DNA from: Otis tarda
Taxonomy: Eukaryota; Chordata; Aves; Otidiformes; Otididae
Assembly: GCA_026413225.1 (NCBI GenBank)
Contig: CM048552.1
Span: 54,575,001 to 54,639,000 of the forward strand
DNA: 64,000 nucleotides
Reading direction: 5' to 3'
In this document: piece by piece, positions 61,101-64,000 of the stretch
Layout of the letters: every line of letters begins with the position of its first letter
Position numbering within the stretch: position 1 is the first letter of the stretch
Notes under the pieces: generated by a model
The model's database searches: none
What the model was told of the DNA's origin: nothing
Seen by the model: only the letters and a program-made list of their open reading frames with translations
Translations under genes and position numbers: made by a program

Positions 61101-63643
61101 GTCTAACTCCAAGAGTAGCCAATGTCAAATGTCTAGGGAGGAGAAGAATCAGGCAAGCAAAGAATCAGGCAAGCATATGTGGTATTTTTCTTCCTACCAC
61201 GCTATTCTTCTCATTATCTGAACTCATGTGCCTGAAGGATGTTCTTTATAATCTCTAGCTTTTTTTTTCTTCTATAAATTTTTCCTTTCTTCCCTTGAAA
61301 CAAGAAAATTTTTGCTATGATTAATATTTTACAACAGATTTTATTTAGTATTTCTGAGTGAGCTTTTAAAACATTGCAGAATACACCTCGGTACAGATAC
61401 AGCTGTAGTGTCACATAGAATCATAGTATACCAGTGGACTTTTCTAGTGAATCAAGTCTGAGACTCCCTAGGCTAAATTGTTTTCCTTATAGTGCCTCAA
61501 TACAAAAATGTTCCCTATCAAACAATTTTCAGTAGTTGTACTCGGGATGTATGTTTTGGGAAATTATACTATATTACAGATGTGGTCAACATGTCTAACG
61601 TGATCTTTCCAGACAGGCATGTCACGCTTATGCATGCCTATCTATGACTCTGTTTTAGGATGTGCCAGTTTATTTCCTTTTTCATGGAGCTGCAGTACCT
61701 GGTTTTGTTTGAGTCTTATATGTAAATGTTTTATGTGATTTTATTTTTTTCAATGGAAGAACTCCTATTGCAAAGGGAAATCACAGTTGTTCAGTAGACA
61801 GCATTCATCTGTTTGATTCTGTGTTATAGTCATTCTTTGATATACATCTGAGGATGCAGAACTCTTTGAAGGTGCTACTTATTATACAAGAAGTAGAATT
61901 AACACCATGTTATCAATTAAAAATTTTCTAGCTCTTTCATAAGAGTTGCTATTTATTCTTCAGTGTGCCTTTTAGCATTCTGAATTCCTGCTGAAGTTTC
62001 AGTAGAGCTGCTGTATTCTTCTATGTGTCTTAAAATTTTGATTTTTTTTTTTCATTCTCAAACAGCTGCTAGAATTCTTTGCAGAAACAACTGTTCAGTG
62101 ATGAATATAGGTTTTTTTGTGTCAAGTATGTAAATTACTATTCGATTCTTCTGGATAAAAGCTGCTGTAGAAATTAAAAAGTATTATAATACATTCATGT
62201 CAGAGTATGATTAGGTATTGAGTTGTAAACAATTCAATGCTGAAATATTTCCAAAGGGTAAAAAGTACCAGAGATGCATCTTTTTTGGATGCTAGACAGT
62301 ACTTTTTTTGTTTAATATAATTGTACTATTTATATGAAATTCTTCTTGAAGATACAGTAAAAAAAATACTGAATTAGCACAGTACTCCATTTTTCTAGAT
62401 AGATGGATTAGTATTTGGAAATTAAGACCTGGCTGTTTGCCACTGTATACGGTATCTGGAGCTGATAAAAGAAAAATCTTATTTGCTGTCTTGTTGCCTC
62501 CATTTAGGAAGTGCCTATAAATCCTGTGATTTGGTGTTATATGTTCATTGTTGATGATTGACACCTATTGTACTTGCAACATATGTATTGGCACAGTAGG
62601 CACAGATATAATAAGCTAAACAGTCCCCCTTTCAAAGGAGACAAGCATGGTCCATGTGTGAAAAGCTAGCTACCTTGTGAGTAGCTGGCAAGACTTGAAA
62701 AAGAAAGGAATACTTAATTTCATTTTCTTTTCTCTCAGTACTTGAATGAGTCTGGAATTACCGATATCAACCTCAGATGCAACAGAATGGGTTCTTATTT
62801 CCAGTAAATCAAATTTTAGAATTCTTTGTGTTCAAACACCCTAGTAGAATTTCTGCTATCTGAGATGGAAAATTCAGATTCTTTTATTTCTAATTTTGTA
62901 TGGGAGTGATGTTTGAAGGCCAATGAAAAATCCTAGTCATATGGGCAAATTTAAAACCCGCACCAAATCTCAGGAATTTGGAAATATTTTTTTCTAGTAG
63001 ATGCATAATGATGTTTCGTTATGCTTGTAGGGCGTCTGCCCCCCTGCTTTGCTTTGCTATGATTCATGGGAATTAAATGTTTAGATTGAGGTGGGCACCA
63101 AGTATTAAAGACCTCAGTTCAGTGCCAATTAATTTTTTTGTGTGTCTAAGAATACATAATCCTAAATCTCACCATCTAAATGGATTGCCACAGTTCATTG
63201 TCCTGCATAAAATAACTTCTCTAATGCTTTCTGTTCTATTTCTTAATCACATCTGAAATCATGAGAGTTGTGCTTTTTGCTATATCTGTGAAATATAAAT
63301 GGAGATGTAAATGCCATAATGTCGGTATCCTCTTGATGCTGGTATTCTCTGATGAGCTGCTGTTCTTGCTAGTAAGGCAGAGATAAGGACAAGTTTCCCT
63401 TCCCAACCTCATGCTCACAGGCTGAGGCATGCATTTACATTAAGCAAAGAAATTTAGGAACATTTATTCCACCTGCCATTGAATATTGTGCATGGCATAG
63501 TCTTTTCACAATCTCAGCTTTTTGTTGTTATTGCAGATATTATGAATAAGAAACCACAGTTGGCCTGGAAGCTCTATCTGAAGATGGAGACCTCAGGGGA
63601 TTCCTTTAACCTTCTGCAGCTCATTGCAAATGATTGCTACAAA
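17449..63643 (+). CDS. TTC26: TTC26 / IFT56 (DYF13), intraflagellar transport TPR protein, 16 of about 18 coding exons
   Basis: Sixteen exons with GT-AG boundaries and matching phases give 473 codons without a stop. The product is rich in tetratricopeptide repeats, for example [59 protein letters not shown] and [20 protein letters not shown]. Known: this is IFT56, a subunit of the IFT-B complex that moves along the ciliary axoneme. It is needed for normal cilium assembly and for delivery of motility-related proteins. The N-terminus ([12 protein letters not shown], then a basic RRRKKGKK patch) and the internal order match vertebrate IFT56 throughout. The family is about 554 residues, so roughly the last 80 lie right of the window. 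Introns range from 119 bases to 8.9 kb. No frameshift or lost exon is seen, so the copy looks intact. Divergent neighbour: the GUCY2C-like gene. Confidence 0.97.
17571..17708 (+). CDS. TTC26: TTC26 coding exon 2
   Basis: Acceptor ctctacccag|ATGCTC and donor CTGGAG|gtaacg bound 46 codons. It encodes [16 protein letters not shown], a basic RRRKKGKK stretch, and [18 protein letters not shown], the first helix pair of the TPR solenoid. It lies in the CpG island; the 119-base intron 1 precedes it. Confidence 0.95.
18112..18204 (+). CDS. TTC26: TTC26 coding exon 3
   Basis: Acceptor ctccaaag|TTTAAACAA and donor CTGGAG|gtgagc bound 31 codons, phase 0 on both sides. It encodes [20 protein letters not shown] and [11 protein letters not shown], a classic TPR A/B helix pattern. 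The following intron 3 is 8.9 kb and carries the two large LTRs and the hAT element. Confidence 0.96.
18579..18583. repeat. Target-site duplication AGAGG, left copy
   Basis: Matches 19737-19741 exactly and directly borders the LTR start TGTCG. It marks an independent single-LTR insertion. Confidence 0.85.
18584..19736 (-). mobile_element. Solo LTR of an avian endogenous retrovirus, copy 1 (intron 3)
   Basis: An 1,153-base element begins TGTCGTAGTT and ends CCACGACA, so the ends are short inverted repeats. It is flanked by an exact 5-bp duplication AGAGG (18579-18583 and 19737-19741). Minus orientation is shown by the TATTTAAG TATA-type box on the minus strand (19556-19563) and the AATAAA signal (complement at 18767-18772). 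The centre is GC-rich, with repeated CTGCAG/CCATGG-type units. Family resemblance and the 5-bp duplication suggest an ERVL-type LTR. There is no internal viral sequence. The open frames over 18895-19640 are chance frames in the LTR. Confidence 0.9.
19737..19741. repeat. Target-site duplication AGAGG, right copy
   Basis: Directly follows the LTR end ACGACA and equals the left copy at 18579-18583. Confidence 0.85.
20720..21850 (-). mobile_element. Solo LTR of the same family, copy 2 (intron 3)
   Basis: A 1,131-base element colinear with copy 1. It starts TGTCATAGTTTAGG, shares GATAAGGACAGGGAGAGAT and CAGACTCGACTTGGGGAAAA, has the same CCATGG-rich centre, and ends AAACCAGGACA. The minus-strand TATTTAAG box is at 21677-21684; AATAAA-type signals lie near 20898-20922. 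No clean target duplication flanks it (CAGAC left, AGGAT right). It differs from copy 1 by many substitutions and small indels, so the two are not recent duplicates. The frames at 21180-21752 belong to this LTR. Confidence 0.88.
22114..22141. repeat. Poly-T tract
   Basis: A run of 28 T in intron 3 of TTC26. No retroposed sequence was recognised next to it. Confidence 0.9.
24121..24430 (-). mobile_element. CR1 LINE 3' fragment
   Basis: Read on the minus strand it ends with the standard CR1 tail (complement CATAGAATCATAAAATAGTTTGG). It also carries GGTAGATTCAGACTTGATAT and [17 protein letters not shown] ORF2 end codons. It is about 310 bases, 5'-truncated, and lies in intron 3 of TTC26. Confidence 0.94.
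26257..26567. mobile_element. Degenerate hAT-type non-autonomous DNA transposon
   Basis: The left end CAGTAGTCTCCAAACT and the reverse complement of the right end, TAGTCATTTCCAAAGT, agree at 11 of 16 positions. Both lie near a TGCAC(CCC)-type motif, as in hAT/Charlie ends. The flanks TTTTAATG (26249-26256) and TTTTGATC (26568-26575) agree at 6 of 8, fitting the 8-bp hAT duplication. The 311-base interior is AT-rich with a (TACA)n/TA stretch near 26336-26360 and no transposase. It is an old, inactive copy in intron 3. Confidence 0.6.
27076..27190 (+). CDS. TTC26: TTC26 coding exon 4
   Basis: Acceptor gttatacag|GAATATGAG and donor TTGAAAG|gtgaga bound 115 bases (phase 0 in, phase 1 out). It encodes [20 protein letters not shown] then [18 protein letters not shown], the second TPR. 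The split alanine codon (G|CA) is completed in exon 5. Confidence 0.97.
27191..34786. other. TTC26 intron 4
   Basis: 7.6 kb of AT-rich intron with T-rich simple sequence near 27316-27350. No exon, RNA gene or confident transposon was recognised. Scattered short frames (28768-29013, 31884-32159, 33493-33717) show no family motif. Confidence 0.5.
34787..34836 (+). CDS. TTC26: TTC26 coding exon 5
   Basis: Acceptor ttccttacag|CACCTAAG and donor CATAAG|gtatga bound only 50 bases. Completing the alanine from exon 4 it gives [17 protein letters not shown], a near-invariant stretch of IFT56. Confidence 0.97.
34837..36475. other. TTC26 intron 5
   Basis: Intron of 1.6 kb; no feature recognised. Confidence 0.5.
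36476..36621 (+). CDS. TTC26: TTC26 coding exon 6
   Basis: Acceptor gttttttag|TTCAATGAT and donor GATAATCG|gtgggc bound 146 bases (phase 0 in, phase 2 out). It encodes [20 protein letters not shown] and a [23 protein letters not shown], ending RILLDN plus a split arginine. Confidence 0.97.
36622..37908. other. TTC26 intron 6
   Basis: 1.3-kb intron, AT-rich; nothing recognised. Confidence 0.5.
37909..38080 (+). CDS. TTC26: TTC26 coding exon 7
   Basis: Acceptor ttcctgcag|GGAATACC and donor GCTGAG|gtatct bound 172 bases (phase 2 in, phase 0 out). It encodes [20 protein letters not shown], then [16 protein letters not shown] and [18 protein letters not shown], two further TPR-like helix pairs. 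Confidence 0.97.
38498..38572 (+). CDS. TTC26: TTC26 coding exon 8
   Basis: Acceptor cattccag|GCAGAGCTC and donor AATCTG|gtcagt bound 25 codons. The alternative donor three bases on (GTCA|gtaatg) does not keep the frame into exon 9. It encodes [20 protein letters not shown] then IKHNL. Confidence 0.95.
38573..39775. other. TTC26 intron 8
   Basis: 1.2 kb; no repeat or exon recognised. Confidence 0.5.
39776..39878 (+). CDS. TTC26: TTC26 coding exon 9
   Basis: Acceptor ctctgcag|GTGGTGTTC and donor CGGCAAG|gtaaat bound 103 bases (phase 0 in, phase 1 out). It encodes [20 protein letters not shown] then [14 protein letters not shown], essentially unchanged across vertebrate IFT56. Confidence 0.97.
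39879..43825. other. TTC26 intron 9
   Basis: 3.9-kb intron. Apart from the CR1 copy at 41270-42260, it holds A-runs (42959-42974) and an AT-rich repeat-like patch at 42258-42345. No other feature is seen. Confidence 0.5.
41270..42260 (-). mobile_element. Old CR1-type LINE with reverse-transcriptase remnant
   Basis: About 1 kb on the minus strand. Near 42150 it reads [11 protein letters not shown] (a reverse-transcriptase palm motif), then [12 protein letters not shown] sequence. Near 41900 it reads [13 protein letters not shown], and near 41820 [11 protein letters not shown] with VLHL. The YLDF-F-ADD-NLMKF order is that of CR1 ORF2. It continues to a 3' end resembling the complement of GATCAGGTTGC near 41290. 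In-frame stops and frameshifts are frequent, so it is an older copy than those in the intergenic region. Confidence 0.85.
43826..43881 (+). CDS. TTC26: TTC26 coding exon 10
   Basis: Acceptor gtatttcag|ATGATGTGC and donor CCACAG|gtaatt bound 56 bases (phase 1 in, phase 0 out). It encodes [19 protein letters not shown]. Confidence 0.97.
43882..45679. other. TTC26 intron 10
   Basis: 1.8-kb intron; no exon or clear repeat recognised. Confidence 0.5.
45680..45733 (+). CDS. TTC26: TTC26 coding exon 11
   Basis: Acceptor ttttttcag|GAGTACATC and donor GGCTCG|gtgagt bound 18 codons, [18 protein letters not shown]. Confidence 0.97.
46156..46219 (+). CDS. TTC26: TTC26 coding exon 12
   Basis: Acceptor ctctcccag|AGAGATCAT and donor GAATGTG|gtatgt bound 64 bases (phase 0 in, phase 1 out). 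It encodes [20 protein letters not shown] then C and a split aspartate. Confidence 0.97.
46220..52631. other. TTC26 intron 12
   Basis: 6.4-kb intron. Apart from the CR1-like stretch at 48690-49370, a GC-richer patch at 46860-47290 with a 74-codon frame (46887-47111) stands out, but no family was recognised. The rest is AT-rich. Confidence 0.5.
48690..49370 (+). mobile_element. Ancient CR1-like LINE tail
   Basis: Worn plus-strand sequence keeps the order of a CR1-group ORF2 end: RFANATKLP (like the KFADDTKLG motif), [80 protein letters not shown], and CTTTTTCACATAACACAACTTA. This order is typical of old amniote CR1 copies. Its substitution load is far greater than that of the 5-14 kb CR1 copies. 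Confidence 0.6.
52632..52720 (+). CDS. TTC26: TTC26 coding exon 13
   Basis: Acceptor aattttag|ATACCATTC and donor GTCAAG|gttagt bound 89 bases (phase 1 in, phase 0 out). It encodes [19 protein letters not shown] then [11 protein letters not shown]. Confidence 0.97.
52721..57920. other. TTC26 intron 13
   Basis: 5.2-kb intron. A stretch at about 53690-54030 has the look of an old interspersed repeat tail, but I cannot name its family. No coding or RNA gene was recognised. Confidence 0.5.
57921..58004 (+). CDS. TTC26: TTC26 coding exon 14
   Basis: Acceptor attttccag|AGTTACTTC and donor GAAGAG|gtatgt bound 28 codons, [20 protein letters not shown] then GNFSEAEE, a TPR. Confidence 0.97.
58005..60656. 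other. TTC26 intron 14
   Basis: 2.7-kb intron holding A-runs (58406-58421, 58639-58655), the solo LTR at 59221-59705, and a GC-rich patch at 60340-60590 that was not identified. Confidence 0.5.
59221..59705 (-). mobile_element. Probable endogenous retrovirus solo LTR, different family (intron 14)
   Basis: Read on the minus strand, the block ends with GCAATAAAAGGAAATATCTCC, TGTGTGGATTGGCTCTTTGC, ACACCGAGTGACAGACCC and AAGTTTTGGGACA, an R-U5 layout with an AATAAA polyadenylation signal. The proposed start is TGGGGAACTAAGG near 59705. It is about 485 bases, unlike the 1.1-kb LTRs of intron 3. The boundaries are estimates; no exact target duplication was found. Confidence 0.6.
60657..60726 (+). 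CDS. TTC26: TTC26 coding exon 15
   Basis: Acceptor ttcctgcag|GTGTTCCTT and donor CGCTGCT|gtgagt bound 70 bases (phase 0 in, phase 1 out). It encodes [20 protein letters not shown] then ARC and a split tyrosine. Confidence 0.97.
60727..63536. other. TTC26 intron 15
   Basis: 2.8-kb AT-rich intron; no exon, RNA gene or confident repeat recognised. A short CATAGAATCATAG at 61415-61427 resembles a CR1 tail, but the following sequence does not continue as CR1 with confidence. Confidence 0.5.
63537..63643 (+). CDS. TTC26: TTC26 coding exon 16 (last in window)
   Basis: Acceptor gttattgcag|ATATTATG and donor TACAAA|gtgagt bound 107 bases (phase 1 in, phase 0 out). It encodes [21 protein letters not shown] then [15 protein letters not shown]. 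The remaining C-terminal exons, beginning in the family with an MGQFYYSAKAF-type segment, were not found before 64,000. Confidence 0.97.
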
Positions 63644-64000
63644 GTGAGTCTTCTCTTTAGAACTTGGTGTACGGCAGGTTAATTCATTAATTGTACCAAC
63701 AGTCTTTGTTTTTATACTTTCCATAATTGTTATCACTAGTGAACTTTCTTTTATAACAGCAAGATGTCTAATAATGTAGATGACCTGGCAAGGATTAGTC
63801 AGTATTTTAACCTAGAGACCTTCTTGGTAGACAACCCCCTGATTAAAACATTGGTAAATTACTGCATGCTTGAGCTATCAGTAACAATAACAATTTATTC
63901 TCCTAATAGGGATTCATTGTTGGTAGAAATGTCAAGAAACTGTTAAGAAAAAAAAGAATCCAGCATAGATTCAGCAAGGAGTCTCATGCTGCATTTTTTT
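63644..64000. other. TTC26 intron 16, left part
   Basis: Intron sequence to the window edge; no feature recognised. Confidence 0.5.

Noticed and set aside
1..64000. Search for tRNA, rRNA, snRNA genes, CRISPR arrays, operons or a new multi-gene system
   Set aside because: None was recognised by eye. The window is explained by two split vertebrate genes, repeats and unassigned intron or intergenic DNA. A tRNA or small-RNA scan was not possible here.

Overview
The window is vertebrate nuclear DNA, almost certainly from a bird. The evidence is CR1 LINE 3' ends carrying the characteristic ATTCTATGA-type tail, long endogenous-retrovirus solo LTRs of an avian type, GT-AG split genes with kilobase introns, and a CpG-island promoter. 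Nothing looks prokaryotic. Most short open frames are chance frames in introns or shadows of repeats.

Left part (1-5,960, minus strand): the first three coding exons of a guanylate cyclase C-like receptor gene (GUCY2C family). They encode a signal peptide and the N-terminal part of the ligand-binding ectodomain. The exons join in frame and the gene continues beyond base 1. The introns contain two CR1 copies, an (AGAAT)n array grown from a CR1 tail, and a 21-bp tandem duplication followed by a perfect 13-bp-stem hairpin.

Middle part (5,960-17,200): about 11 kb of intergenic DNA without a supportable gene. It has four CR1 fragments, including two 3' ends in close succession at 7.9-8.4 kb, and a solo LTR that ends about 200 bp upstream of the next gene.

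Right part (17,449-64,000, plus strand): TTC26 (IFT56/DYF13), the TPR-repeat subunit of the ciliary intraflagellar-transport IFT-B complex. Sixteen coding exons can be placed with GT-AG boundaries and consistent phase. They give 473 codons; the family length is about 554 residues, so roughly the last 80 lie past the right edge. The initiator ATG is the only coding triplet of exon 1. Intron 3 holds two independent minus-oriented solo LTRs of one family, one with an exact 5-bp target duplication. A degenerate hAT-type DNA transposon with recognisable inverted ends and a 6/8 target duplication also lies in intron 3. Intron 9 contains an old CR1 reverse-transcriptase fragment, intron 12 an ancient CR1-like tail, and intron 14 a different solo LTR.

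The two genes are divergent, with start codons about 11.9 kb apart. No evidence links them functionally: one is a membrane cGMP-generating receptor, the other a ciliary transport factor. I see no new multi-gene system. The most notable points are the GUCY2C-like gene beside TTC26, which is not the human arrangement, and the LTR placed against the TTC26 promoter.
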